A DNA stretch of 46,904 bases from JAOAJC01 sp964481185 (GTDB lineage Archaea; Nanobdellota; Nanobdellia; Pacearchaeales; GW2011-AR1), in the NCBI GenBank assembly GCA_964481185.1, contig CAYZSY010000002.1:1-46904 (forward strand), written 5' to 3'. The notes under the pieces are model-generated. The model saw only the letters and a program-made list of their open reading frames with translations. It was not told the DNA's origin and did not search any database. Position numbers and translations under genes: made by a program. Below are positions 1 through 7,120 of the stretch, in pieces; the stretch's first letter is position 1; every line of letters starts with the position of its first letter.

Positions 1-2
1 AA

Positions 3-75
3 TGCCCCTGCCGGGATTTGAACCCGGGTTTAGGCCGCGAAAGGGCCTCGTCCTTGACCACTAGACTACGGGGGC
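3..75 (-). tRNA. tRNA-Glu (anticodon TTC)
   Basis: Read on the minus strand, this is a complete cloverleaf. The acceptor GCCCCCG pairs with CAGGGGC, the anticodon stem AGGCC/GGCCT encloses loop CTTTCGC with anticodon TTC, and the T-arm is CCGGG/CCCGG. The discriminator is A and there is no encoded CCA. No intron is present, unlike tRNA-Ile and tRNA-Tyr in this window. It is transcribed away from the methyltransferase gene that starts at 143. Confidence 0.95.
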
Positions 76-142
76 TTATCTGTTATACTAGCTAAACTTG
101 GACGTTTTAAAAACCTTAGTTTTATCTATCGATAGGTAGTTA

Positions 143-1129
143 GTGGCAAAGGGGAAAGAAATAAAAACTAGTAATTCCTTAACTAAAGCAATGGAATTTA
201 ACGACCTTATCTTTAAGGAGTTAATCAAGAGAGGTTACTCTCTCGAAGGAAGAACCAGAGTTTGGGATATTGCAGATTCTAAATTGTGGTATCTAACTCC
301 AGAGCAGGCACAGGGTTTCTTAGATCTGGAATCAGATAAAAATTATCAAATAAATATAATACAAAAAGAAGTTGATTTAATTAATGCAAATATGGAATCT
401 ATAATTAAAAAACTTGGGAAAAATCCACTAAATATGATAGATATAGGTTGTGGCGACGGTAAAAAAGCGGTAATCTTTATTAAAAATTTAAAGGGAAGAT
501 TGTCTTTAAGATACTGCCCGGTTGATATAAGCGACTATATGGTTGAGAAAGCTCTTGAGAATATTAGGGGAATTAATGTGAGTGAGATTGTTGAATCTCA
601 ATACAATATATCTGATTTTGATAATCTTGGGAATATAGTCAATCTTTTGAGCAAAGGCAAATATAAAAACAACTTATTTTTGCTTTTAGGCAACACTCTC
701 GGCAATTTTGAGATAAATGAATTGATGTACGAAATTAGAAGCAGTATGAAACCTGGAGATTATCTTCTGATAGGGAACGGTCTTGATAACAGAAATGTAG
801 ATGAGATAGTTAAATCATATAATAATGAGAATATGCATAAATTTCTTATAAGAACACTAACTCAAATAGGATTTGATCCATTGGAATTGGAATTTGGCGT
901 GAGGTTTGCTAATTCGAGAGTAGAAATGTATTATACTATCAAGAAAAACAAAGTTATCTATTTTCAAGGCAAGAGCATTCGTTTTAATAAAGGAGACCAG
1001 ATAGTTGTAGCTGTATCTTATAAATATGAAAGTGATGAGTTTAGGAGTTTTATGCAAATATATTTTGATGATGTAAATTTTTATATTTCAGATGATGACG
1101 CTTATGCGTTGGTGCTTTGCAGAAAGTAA
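143..1129 (+). CDS. EgtD-like SAM-dependent methyltransferase (PF10017-type)
   Basis: This 328-residue protein has a Rossmann SAM site, MIDIGCGDGKKA, near residue 98. It is followed by RYCPVDISDYMVEKAL and LLLGNTLGNFE, which match the pattern of the histidine-specific methyltransferase family (EgtD; 'PxDxS' and 'LGxTxGNF'). The C-terminal VAVSYKYESDEF also resembles that family. EgtD trimethylates histidine for ergothioneine, but no other ergothioneine gene is nearby, so the substrate is unknown. Archaeal relatives may act on another small molecule or on a protein. The start is GTG, with no competing ATG near the N-terminus. It stands alone between two tRNA genes that are transcribed on the other strand. 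Confidence 0.7.
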   Translation: MAKGKEIKTSNSLTKAMEFNDLIFKELIKRGYSLEGRTRVWDIADSKLWYLTPEQAQGFLDLESDKNYQINIIQKEVDLINANMESIIKKLGKNPLNMIDIGCGDGKKAVIFIKNLKGRLSLRYCPVDISDYMVEKALENIRGINVSEIVESQYNISDFDNLGNIVNLLSKGKYKNNLFLLLGNTLGNFEINELMYEIRSSMKPGDYLLIGNGLDNRNVDEIVKSYNNENMHKFLIRTLTQIGFDPLELEFGVRFANSRVEMYYTIKKNKVIYFQGKSIRFNKGDQIVVAVSYKYESDEFRSFMQIYFDDVNFYISDDDAYALVLCRK

Positions 1130-1169
1130 TTTTTTAGGCATCTAATTCTTTATAGATATTGAATGAAAA

Positions 1170-1302
1170 TGATCCCACTGGGATTTGAACCCAGGACCCC
1201 CGCCTTTCCTAAATCTCCTTTGACCAGAAAGGAGGGAAAATATGGCTCTAATGAGCCATACTCTTATAAGAGCGGTGCTCTAACCAACTGAGCTATGGGA
1301 TC
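1170..1302 (-). tRNA. tRNA-Ile (anticodon TAT) with a 59-nt intron
   Basis: On the minus strand the acceptor GATCCCA pairs with TGGGATC, the D-arm is GCTC/GAGC and the T-arm CTGGG/CCCAG. The anticodon stem CCGCT/GGCGG forms only when 59 nt after position 37 are removed. The loop then reads CTTATAA, so the anticodon is TAT. The intron sits at the canonical 37/38 position. Most archaea read AUA with a CAU tRNA modified to agmatidine by TiaS. A UAU tRNA is the known alternative in a few reduced archaea. Splicing would need the tRNA endonuclease (not in the window) and RtcB with archease (both present). Confidence 0.88.
1206..1264 (-). other. tRNA-Ile intron made of two perfect hairpins
   Basis: The intron contains two strong palindromes. 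At 1241-1260 TATGGCTC pairs with GAGCCATA around a TAAT loop (8 bp). At 1215-1234 CTCCTTT pairs with AAAGGAG around a 6-nt loop. Together they fill most of the 59 nt. A bulge-helix-bulge at the exon junctions is expected for splicing; I inferred the boundaries from restoring the anticodon stem. Confidence 0.75.
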
Positions 1303-1353
1303 AATAAACTGCAGTTTGAGAATATATTTAAATCTTGGTTATCGTTTATTTTT

Positions 1354-1905
1354 ATGATAATCGGCATAACAGGACCAATGGCATCCGGGAAGAGCGTTCT
1401 TGTTGAGATGCTTGTAGAGAGAGGGTTTTCTTATTTTCAACTATCTGAAGAAGTAAGAGAAGAGGCAAAAAAGCTCGGAATAGCCATAGAAAGAAAGGCA
1501 CTGCAGGATCTTGGTAATGCAATGAGAGAAAAATACGGGAATGGATATTGGGCTGAAAGGGTTGCTGCTAAGATGGTTTCCGGAAAGAATAGCGTTATTG
1601 ACGGGATAAGGAACCCTGGTGAGATAGAGGTTTTTAAAAAATTTAGCAATTTTATTCTTGTTGGAATAGATGCGCCTATTGAGAAAAGGTTTAAGTGGAT
1701 AATTGCAAGGAATAAAGACAGCGATCCCAAGAGTCTTGATGAAGTAAAAGCAGTTGATGCTCGTGATAGGGGTGTTGGAGAGTCTGATTCTGGACAACAG
1801 TCAACAAAGTGCTATGAAATGGCTGATGTTTATATTCAGAATGACGGCACATTTGAGGAATTATCCAAGAAAATAGGCGACCTTCTGGAGACATTAAAAT
1901 GTTAG
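1354..1905 (+). CDS. P-loop nucleotide kinase, UPF0200 / dephospho-CoA kinase-like
   Basis: A 183-residue protein beginning with a Walker A loop, GITGPMASGKS, typical of small NMP-type kinases. The motif DGIRNPGEIEVF near residue 88 is characteristic of the archaeal UPF0200 family, which resembles dephospho-CoA kinase and adenylate kinase. The C-terminal ADVYIQNDGTFEEL is the usual 'nDgt.eel' end of these kinases. A phosphotransfer on a nucleotide or coenzyme is likely; the substrate is not settled. Its last 7 nt overlap the YchF gene, so the two are probably cotranslated. The ATG lies 51 nt after the tRNA-Ile gene on the opposite strand. Confidence 0.75.
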   Translation: MIIGITGPMASGKSVLVEMLVERGFSYFQLSEEVREEAKKLGIAIERKALQDLGNAMREKYGNGYWAERVAAKMVSGKNSVIDGIRNPGEIEVFKKFSNFILVGIDAPIEKRFKWIIARNKDSDPKSLDEVKAVDARDRGVGESDSGQQSTKCYEMADVYIQNDGTFEELSKKIGDLLETLKC

Positions 1906-3074
1906 TTGGGCTTGTTGGGCGCCCAAACTCTGGGAAAAGCACTTTCTTCAAGGCTGCAACATTGATGGATGTTTTAATAGCAAATTATCCTTTTGCAACA
2001 ATAAAGCCAAATCACGGAATGGCTTATGTAAAAATAAGAGATTTGGCTGCTGATTTTGGTAAAGTCTCCAATCCAAGAGAAGGTTATGTTAAAAAAGGTC
2101 TGAGGTTTGTTCCGTTTGAATTGATGGACGTTGCTGGGCTTGTTGAAGGAGCAAGCAATGGAAAAGGGCTGGGAAATGAATTTTTAAACGATTTATCAAC
2201 TGCGGATGCTTTTATTCATATTGTTGATATGTCTGGAGAGACAGATGGGGAGGGAAAACCGACAAAAGACTATTATCCTGGAAAAGACATCCATATAATT
2301 GAAAAAGAACTTGATTTATGGTATCTTAATATTTTGAAAAAGGTTTGGGGAAGTTTTGCGAGAACTGTTGAGATGCAGAAGAAAAATTTTGCTGAAGCTG
2401 TTGCAAAGCAATTTTCAGGGCTGAAAGTTGATGTTGATGACGTAAAATCTGTAGTTTTGAAATCCGGGCTGAATCCTGAGAAGCCAGCTTCATGGACAGA
2501 AGAGAACCTTGCAAATTTTGCCAGAATGCTGAGAAAAAAGACAAAAGCGATGATAATTGCTGCAAATAAGATGGATAGACCAGACAGCGCAGAGAATTTT
2601 AAGAAAATTAAAGAAGAATTTGATTATCCAATTGTGCCTTGCTTTGCTGACGGAGAATTAAGCTTGAGGCAGGCAGACAAAGCCGGTTTGATTGATTATA
2701 TTCCAGGAGAGAAAACTTTTGAGATTAAAAAAGAGTTAAATGAGAAGCAAAAATCTGCCTTGGAAGAGATTAAGAAAATAATTGAAAAATATGGCTCAAC
2801 AGGAGTTCAGGAGATTATAAACCAAGTTGTCTTTTATATAATGAGATATGTTGCAGTTTTTCCTGCTGGAGCAAAAATGACAGACAGCAAGGGAAATGTT
2901 CTTCCTGACTGTTTTTTGATGAGAGAAGGCTCAACTGCCCTTGATTTTGCATTTCGCCTTCATACAGACATAGGAAAGAACTTTGTAAAGGCAATAAACC
3001 TAAAGACAAAACAGGCAGTTGGAAAGGATTATCTCTTGAAACATTTAGATGGAATAGAGATTATTACACGATAG
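1899..3074 (+). CDS. ychF: YchF/OLA1-family nucleotide-binding protein
   Basis: 391 residues of the Obg-HflX superfamily. G1 is GLVGRPNSGKSTFF at the N-terminus, G3 lies around DVAGLVEGAS near residue 76, and G4 is NKMD near residue 224. The C-terminal third carries the TGS-like region (ALDFAFRLHTDIGKNFVKA). Archaeal members associate with ribosomes and hydrolyse ATP or GTP. The NKMD G4 motif differs from the bacterial YchF NxxE motif that favours ATP, so GTP use is plausible. It overlaps the upstream kinase gene by 7 nt. Full length; no anomalies. Confidence 0.92.
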   Translation: MLVGLVGRPNSGKSTFFKAATLMDVLIANYPFATIKPNHGMAYVKIRDLAADFGKVSNPREGYVKKGLRFVPFELMDVAGLVEGASNGKGLGNEFLNDLSTADAFIHIVDMSGETDGEGKPTKDYYPGKDIHIIEKELDLWYLNILKKVWGSFARTVEMQKKNFAEAVAKQFSGLKVDVDDVKSVVLKSGLNPEKPASWTEENLANFARMLRKKTKAMIIAANKMDRPDSAENFKKIKEEFDYPIVPCFADGELSLRQADKAGLIDYIPGEKTFEIKKELNEKQKSALEEIKKIIEKYGSTGVQEIINQVVFYIMRYVAVFPAGAKMTDSKGNVLPDCFLMREGSTALDFAFRLHTDIGKNFVKAINLKTKQAVGKDYLLKHLDGIEIITR

Positions 3075-3082
3075 AATATTGT

Positions 3083-3823
3083 TTATTGATTTTGGGGCTC
3101 TTGCTGTTTCATTCCTATTTTATTTATATTTTCGATGAGTTTATTTTGTGAATCCTTGCCAATTTTCATTCTAGTTATAATTACAAGCCCCTTTTCAGTA
3201 TGCAAAGACCCATTATCTGAGGTTTCATCGCAATAATGGTCTGAAGTGTAATCGTAAGGGTTTAGCCTTGCATTAATCCATCCTATCTTATATTGGTCTT
3301 CATTAAGATTTGTTAGCACGTTCTTAGCAAGCATTATATCTTTTCTCCCTCTTATACAGTCCACCCAAATACTACAAAATCGGAAATTATCATTGACTAT
3401 ATTTAATGGGTTGCTATCTAAGAAATGAGCAAGATCTTCTTCTGAGTATTCATCAGTATGGCGGCGATCGTAATATGGGAATTTATGTTCTATATTTGGG
3501 GATTTAGATGTTCCGTCTAATTTCAAGGAAGTAAATGGAAAGACTTTTAATTTTTTTGAGTATTGAGTTATTTCTTTTGTCAGCTTTCTTAATTCTTTAA
3601 TCTCTTCGTCCCTTTGCTGCACATCTCTACTATCAGTTGGATCGAAATGCCTTTGGGTTTGAGATTTTGTTAAAACTTTTTCGTATAATTTACTGAAGTC
3701 TTCTGGTACCACAGCATGTGCTCCTGCACTTAACTCTATGGAATAATTTGAGAGTATCTCTGTAAGTTGTTTTAATTGTGTTTGATTATCATACCTGAAT
3801 GTTAGTTCGTCTTCAACTGCCAT
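3083..3823 (-). CDS. hypothetical protein, about 246 residues
   Basis: I do not recognise this protein. It is hydrophilic, with a charged, probably helical stretch around residues 75-95 (RDEEIKELRKLTKEITQ) and a C-terminal half rich in aromatic and acidic residues (KFPYYDRRHTDEYSEEDL; FRFCSIWVDCIRGRKD). No signal peptide or membrane helix is visible. An upstream ATG at 3835 exists, but a TATA-like TTTAAATA lies at about 3846-3853 on this strand. That places transcription start near the internal ATG at 3823, which I prefer. It is convergent with ychF and divergent from the DUF167 gene at 3874. Confidence 0.6.
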   Translation of the reverse strand: MAVEDELTFRYDNQTQLKQLTEILSNYSIELSAGAHAVVPEDFSKLYEKVLTKSQTQRHFDPTDSRDVQQRDEEIKELRKLTKEITQYSKKLKVFPFTSLKLDGTSKSPNIEHKFPYYDRRHTDEYSEEDLAHFLDSNPLNIVNDNFRFCSIWVDCIRGRKDIMLAKNVLTNLNEDQYKIGWINARLNPYDYTSDHYCDETSDNGSLHTEKGLVIITRMKIGKDSQNKLIENINKIGMKQQEPQNQ

Positions 3824-3873
3824 AGTAATGTACATTATGAATAGTATTTAAATAAATGTTTGATTAATTATAT

Positions 3874-4098
3874 ATGATAATAAAAGTCAAAGTAAAGCCA
3901 AACTCTAAAGAGGAGAAAATTGAGAAGATTTCTGAAAATGAGTATAAAATAGAAGTCAAAGAACCTGCTGAAGACAACAAGGCAAATATTTGCGTTACAA
4001 ACTTGCTTTCAAAAGCATTGGATGTATCATACAAAGATATTAAAATCAAGAATCCAACTTCAAGAGAGAAGATAATTGAGGTTAAAACTGAAAAATAA
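3874..4098 (+). CDS. DUF167 (YggU/UPF0235) family protein, copy 1
   Basis: A 74-residue protein with the hallmarks of DUF167: IKVKVKPNSKEEKIEKI at the N-terminus and VKEPAEDNKANICVTNLLSKAL in the middle, corresponding to the family's 'P.dGkAN..li..La' motif. The function of this family is unknown in both bacteria and archaea. The stop codon is followed, after a single base, by the start of a second DUF167-like gene, so the two form a tandem pair. The divergent hypothetical gene on the minus strand shares the intergenic region. Confidence 0.82.
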   Translation: MIIKVKVKPNSKEEKIEKISENEYKIEVKEPAEDNKANICVTNLLSKALDVSYKDIKIKNPTSREKIIEVKTEK

Positions 4099-4099
4099 A

Positions 4100-4321
4100 A
4101 TGGGGCTCAAAATACTTGTCAAAGTTGTTTTTAACTCTTCTAAAGAGAGCTGGGAAAGTTTTGGAAACAACAGATATCTCTTGAAGTTGCAATATCCTGA
4201 AGATTCTGGAGCTAAGGCTGTAATTAGTGCTTTCATCTCGAGACAGATTGGAGTTCCGGCGAGCAAGATTAGCTATCTTGGACATGATCCAAGAAAGAAT
4301 TGGCTGTTTGAGATTTTATAA
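4100..4321 (+). CDS. DUF167-like protein, diverged copy 2
   Basis: A 73-residue protein starting at ATG 4100, one base after the previous stop. An in-frame ATG at 4076 would overlap copy 1 and is less likely. The order of elements matches DUF167: LVKVVFNSSKESWESFGNN, then LLKLQYPEDSGAKAVISAFI, then KISYLGHDPRKNWLFEI. The glycine-lysine-alanine-asparagine core of copy 1 is changed to SGAKAVI, so this copy has diverged. I infer a local duplication. Function unknown. It lies 5 nt before the metallopeptidase gene, within an apparent operon 3874-5035. Confidence 0.7.
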   Translation: MGLKILVKVVFNSSKESWESFGNNRYLLKLQYPEDSGAKAVISAFISRQIGVPASKISYLGHDPRKNWLFEIL

Positions 4322-4326
4322 TCAAA

Positions 4327-4737
4327 ATGAGGTATGAAGAAGCTTTAGACTTGAAAGAGAGGATGATTGACATTGTCAAGACTCTTGAAATGAACCATAT
4401 AGACTTGAATAGAATTGAATGCCTTAGAAGTTTTGGCTCTTCAACAAGAAGGACTATCGCAAGATGCCATGCACTTGGTAAGGTCATGCAAAAGGCAATG
4501 AGAACAAGGGCTTTTTATACAATTGAATTTCTTGAGAGGTTTGATAAAATGAAAAAAGAGGAGCAGGACAAAGTAATAATTCACGAGCTCTTGCACGTGC
4601 CAAGAACATTTGGGGGTGGCTTTAGACAGCACGATTTTGTCTGCGAGAAAAACATAGAGATACTTTATGATAAATTCATGGAGGCAAAGGACGAAATAAA
4701 GAGTGATGGAAAAAATAAAAATTGGTTTTGGAAATAA
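4327..4737 (+). CDS. putative zinc metallopeptidase (HExxH, COG4900-like)
   Basis: 136 residues with a zincin motif, IIHELLHVP near residue 84, followed by a GGGFRQHDF segment whose histidine could be the third zinc ligand. The compact size, the preceding charged helix (FDKMKKEEQDK) and the lack of a signal peptide fit the predicted cytosolic metallopeptidases of the COG4900 group. The biological target is unknown. Its end overlaps the DUF192 gene by 35 nt, indicating translational coupling. Family membership is judged by pattern only. Confidence 0.68.
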   Translation: MRYEEALDLKERMIDIVKTLEMNHIDLNRIECLRSFGSSTRRTIARCHALGKVMQKAMRTRAFYTIEFLERFDKMKKEEQDKVIIHELLHVPRTFGGGFRQHDFVCEKNIEILYDKFMEAKDEIKSDGKNKNWFWK

Positions 4738-5035
4738 GAAGATTCTTGTTAATACAAGAAAGCTCTCTTATTTTGATTATTTTAGGGGGTTAATGTTCAA
4801 GACAAAGAACAGCGAGAATCTTCTCTTTGATTTTGGCGGAAGATGGGGAATTCATTCTTTCTTTGTTTTCTTTTCTTTTCTTGCGTTATGGCTTGATGAG
4901 AAGAACAAGGTTGTTGAATGGAAAGTTGTAAAGCCCTTTTCTTCTTTTGTAAGACCAAAGAAAAAATTTGCGAAATTGATTGAAATTCCACTAAATGACA
5001 AGAATAGAGAAGTATTAGCTGTTTTTCGACGATAA
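4703..5035 (+). CDS. DUF192 (UPF0127) family protein
   Basis: A 110-residue protein following the DUF192 layout: FRGLMFKT, then LLFDFGG, then an HSFFVFFSFLALWLDE segment, then VVEWKVVKPFSSFVRPKKKFAKLIEIP. The family has an all-beta fold; its role is unknown. Many bacterial members are exported, but this one has no signal peptide. ATGs at 4703 and 4706 are both possible. It is the last gene of the 3874-5035 cluster and overlaps the metallopeptidase gene. Confidence 0.8.
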   Translation: MMEKIKIGFGNKKILVNTRKLSYFDYFRGLMFKTKNSENLLFDFGGRWGIHSFFVFFSFLALWLDEKNKVVEWKVVKPFSSFVRPKKKFAKLIEIPLNDKNREVLAVFRR

Positions 5036-5044
5036 AGAGAAAGG

Positions 5045-5099
5045 TTTAAATATGCCGACGACTAAATTTAATTGTTAGATATTATAATTAAAAGGAGGT
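5045..5099 (+). promoter_or_regulatory. TATA box and canonical Shine-Dalgarno for the 39-residue gene
   Basis: TTTAAATA at 5045-5052 is a good archaeal TATA box. A very strong Shine-Dalgarno, GGAGGT at 5094-5099, sits 5 nt before the ATG at 5105. Most other promoters in this window place the TATA 22-30 nt from the start codon and would give leaderless mRNAs. This gene therefore has an unusually long leader (about 30 nt) and an explicit ribosome-binding site, which suggests high expression. Confidence 0.7.
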
Positions 5100-5104
5100 A
5101 AAAA

Positions 5105-5224
5105 ATGGGAACAGTTTTGGTTAGAAATGTGGTGAAGCGCAAACCTGGCTATTTATATTATGTTGACGGAAAGGGAAACGTATGCGAGGCTAAAATGGCT
5201 AGAGGCGGAAGAAAGAAGAAGTAA
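5105..5224 (+). CDS. small basic protein, 39 residues
   Basis: The reading frame encodes MGTVLVRNVVKRKPGYLYYV..., ending in a lysine/arginine-rich tail (ARGGRKKK). It has its own TATA box and a near-perfect Shine-Dalgarno, so it is very likely a real, well-expressed gene although below usual length cut-offs. The basic tail and size resemble small ribosome-associated proteins, but I cannot assign it to a family. One cysteine, no membrane segment. It is followed by a T-rich stretch (5228-5268) that probably terminates transcription. Confidence 0.75.
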   Translation: MGTVLVRNVVKRKPGYLYYVDGKGNVCEAKMARGGRKKK

Positions 5225-5281
5225 ATCTTCTTTTCTTGCATAATTTTCCTTTATTTTTATTATTTTTATGTTAATCAGGTT

Positions 5282-5509
5282 TTATTCTTTTCTTTTAAGA
5301 TATTCTGTATACGAGGCATAACCCCTTTCTGCCGTTCTCTCTTTTAAATAATCTGTCCTAGAGGAATAGCCTGCTCTTTTGGCCTGCAGATATGCATAAC
5401 AAGTTCTCCAGCTTCTTTTTATTTCTTTAGAAATCTCTTTTGCCCTTTCCTTTATCTCTTTTGACTCATCGTCCAATGCTCTTATCGTTTCTTCAAGTTC
5501 TGAGGTCAT
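5282..5509 (-). CDS. small hypothetical protein, 75 residues, charged
   Basis: Not recognised. The first half is a long charged helix (ALDDESKEIKERAKEISKEI). The second half has two similar short units, GYSSRTDYLKERT and GYASYTEYLKRKE, which look like an internal duplication. It starts 6 nt downstream of the HTH gene's stop and begins with MTSELEETIR, close to the MTSKLEQAVR that begins that gene. The two probably form an operon and may share an ancestral N-terminus. Confidence 0.6.
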   Translation of the reverse strand: MTSELEETIRALDDESKEIKERAKEISKEIKRSWRTCYAYLQAKRAGYSSRTDYLKERTAERGYASYTEYLKRKE

Positions 5510-5515
5510 TTGTTG

Positions 5516-5992
5516 TTAATCTTGGTGCATCTGCTCAAAATATTGCTTGAGCCTGCTGCAGATCTTGCTTTTTATTATTTGAGCTCTTTCATAAATACAT
5601 TGTCTGCTGACTTCATTTTTTTCTATTATTTCTGAGAATGTCAATCCATCGCCTAGTTCTGAGAGCAACTTTCTTTGAAGTTGAGTTAGTTTTGTGTCAG
5701 GACTTTCTATAATCTGCCTTACTTTTTTACATAATTCCTCTCTTTCAGCTATACTCTCTGGCGTAACGGACTCGTAATTTGTTTGGTACTCCCTTAACCT
5801 TTTTAATCTCTTTTTGCCAACGTATATTCTGTGCTGTTGGGCGTTTGACGTGTCTTTAGTATATTGAAATATATAACTACCTACAGTTCTTTTATTTGAT
5901 TTTAGATCTGCAGAGATTCTATCTGCGTTCTCTGTCTGAGATTCAAGCGGATTATATCTTTCTCTTACTGCTTGTTCTAATTTTGATGTCAT
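5516..5992 (-). CDS. HTH protein resembling sigma-region-4 / transposase-type DNA-binding domains
   Basis: 158 residues. Near residues 101-135 the sequence TKLTQLQRKLLSELGDGLTF and EIIEKNEVSRQCIYERAQIIKSKI has the look of a sigma-factor region 4-like helix-turn-helix ('Lt..q...l..l..g.s..eIa...g.s...v'). The N-terminal part is charged and has no clear domain. It may be a small transcriptional regulator. Its start lies only about 53 nt from the divergent kae1 start, so both promoters share that space. Moderate confidence in the HTH, low in function. Confidence 0.6.
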   Translation of the reverse strand: MTSKLEQAVRERYNPLESQTENADRISADLKSNKRTVGSYIFQYTKDTSNAQQHRIYVGKKRLKRLREYQTNYESVTPESIAEREELCKKVRQIIESPDTKLTQLQRKLLSELGDGLTFSEIIEKNEVSRQCIYERAQIIKSKICSRLKQYFEQMHQD

Positions 5993-6045
5993 GTATAGTT
6001 TTATTCTTAGAATGGGTTTATAAAGTTATTTGAAGACAATTTTTA

Positions 6046-7014
6046 ATGATATTGGGAATAGAGTGCACGGCGCATACTTTTGGAGTAGGAGTTGTTAATG
6101 AAGGCAAAATTCTTGCAAATGTGAAAGATATGTATATTCCATTGAAGGGAGGAATTATTCCTATGGAAAGCGCGAAGCACCATTGCAAGGTTGCAGATGA
6201 ATTATATTCTAAAGCGTTGTCTGTTGCTGGAATTTTAGAGAGAGAAATTGGTGCTATTGCACTTTCAAATGCACCAGGATTATCTCCTTGCTTGATTGCA
6301 GGAATGCAATTTGCAAAAGAAAAAGCAAAAAAACTTGGAGTTCCAATTGTTCCTGTTAATCATTGCATTGCTCATCTTGAGATTGGGAGGAGCGTTGGAG
6401 CAAAAGATCCGGTTTTGCTTTATGCTTCGGGGGCAAATACCCAGATAATTGCTTTTGCTTCAGGAAAATATAGAATATTTGGGGAAACTCTTGATTTGGG
6501 TGTTGGCAATTTTATTGACAAAGTTGCAAGGCATTTTGGGATGCCTTTTCCAGGAGGACCTAAGATAGAAATTGCTGCGAAAGGAGGAAGACTAATCGAG
6601 CTTCCTTATTCGATAAAAGGAATGGATGTTTCTTTTTCAGGGATGCAGACAAAATTGCAGCAGCTTTTTGATAAGGGGGAAAAAATAGAAAATCTTGCGT
6701 TTTCAATGCAGGAAACTGCTTTTGCAATGCTTGTTGAGGCAGCAGAGAGGGCAATGGCTCATACAGGAAAGAAAGAGCTTGTTCTTGGAGGTGGGGTAGG
6801 TTGCAATTCAAGATTGCAGGAGATGTGCAAAATAATGTGCGAGGAGAGGGGAGCGAGGTTTTTCTGTCCAGAAAGGGCTCTTCTTACTGACAATGCTGCA
6901 ATGATTGCATATACAGGAGAGATAATGTTTAATTCAGGGATTAAAGTAAATGCTAATGAAATTGATATCTCTCCAAGAGAGAGAACAGACGACGTGAATG
7001 TGACTTGGAGATAA
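6046..7014 (+). CDS. kae1: tRNA N6-threonylcarbamoyladenosine synthase catalytic subunit (Kae1)
   Basis: 322 residues of the ASKHA fold. Diagnostic motifs are GIECTAHTFGVGVV at the N-terminus, the metal-binding AKHHCKVADE near residue 46, VNHCIAHLEIGR near residue 104, YASGANTQI, LDLGVGNFIDKVARHFG, FSGMQT, and the C-terminal GGGVGCNSRLQEM with LLTDNAAMIAYTG. It transfers threonylcarbamoyl to A37 of ANN-decoding tRNAs as part of the KEOPS complex. Some archaea fuse Kae1 to the Bud32 kinase; this one is unfused. A TATA box (TTTATAAA) about 25 nt upstream suggests a leaderless mRNA. Confidence 0.96.
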   Translation: MILGIECTAHTFGVGVVNEGKILANVKDMYIPLKGGIIPMESAKHHCKVADELYSKALSVAGILEREIGAIALSNAPGLSPCLIAGMQFAKEKAKKLGVPIVPVNHCIAHLEIGRSVGAKDPVLLYASGANTQIIAFASGKYRIFGETLDLGVGNFIDKVARHFGMPFPGGPKIEIAAKGGRLIELPYSIKGMDVSFSGMQTKLQQLFDKGEKIENLAFSMQETAFAMLVEAAERAMAHTGKKELVLGGGVGCNSRLQEMCKIMCEERGARFFCPERALLTDNAAMIAYTGEIMFNSGIKVNANEIDISPRERTDDVNVTWR

Positions 7015-7025
7015 TTGTAGCAAAC

Positions 7026-7033
7026 TTTATAAA
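7026..7033 (+). promoter_or_regulatory. TATA box of the L7Ae-S28e-L24e operon
   Basis: TTTATAAA sits 104 nt before the L7Ae start codon. Initiation about 25 nt downstream (near 7052) would produce a leader of about 85 nt that begins exactly where the structured element starts. A Shine-Dalgarno GGAGGT at 7128-7133 lies just before the ATG. Confidence 0.7.
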
Positions 7034-7052
7034 GCAATATTTCACACTAATG

Positions 7053-7120
7053 TTAAGCCTATGAGGCAGCAGAGATTGAAATCTCTGTACCATTCAACTC
7101 TCGCGAGTTGAAGGCAATTA
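7053..7120 (+). promoter_or_regulatory. structured 5' leader of the L7Ae operon
   Basis: Two tandem hairpins lie here. At 7070-7087 CAGAGAT pairs with ATCTCTG. At 7093-7112 TTCAACTC pairs with GAGTTGAA around TCGC. They are enclosed by a closing helix in which TTAA-GCCT (7053-7060) pairs with AGGC (7112-7115) and TTAA (7118-7121) across a 2-nt bulge. GA dinucleotides at 7063-7064 and 7110-7111 flank the closing stem, as in a kink-turn, but the 3-nt loop is not cleanly formed. Archaeal L7Ae is reported to repress its own mRNA through leader K-turns, so autoregulation is plausible. The double hairpin recurs in the tRNA-Asp trailer (17707-17752). Confidence 0.6.

Noticed and set aside
1170..1302. 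Reading the intron-bearing tRNA as tRNA-Met or another species
   Set aside because: Restoring the anticodon stem leaves TAT as the only anticodon with U33 and a 7-base loop.
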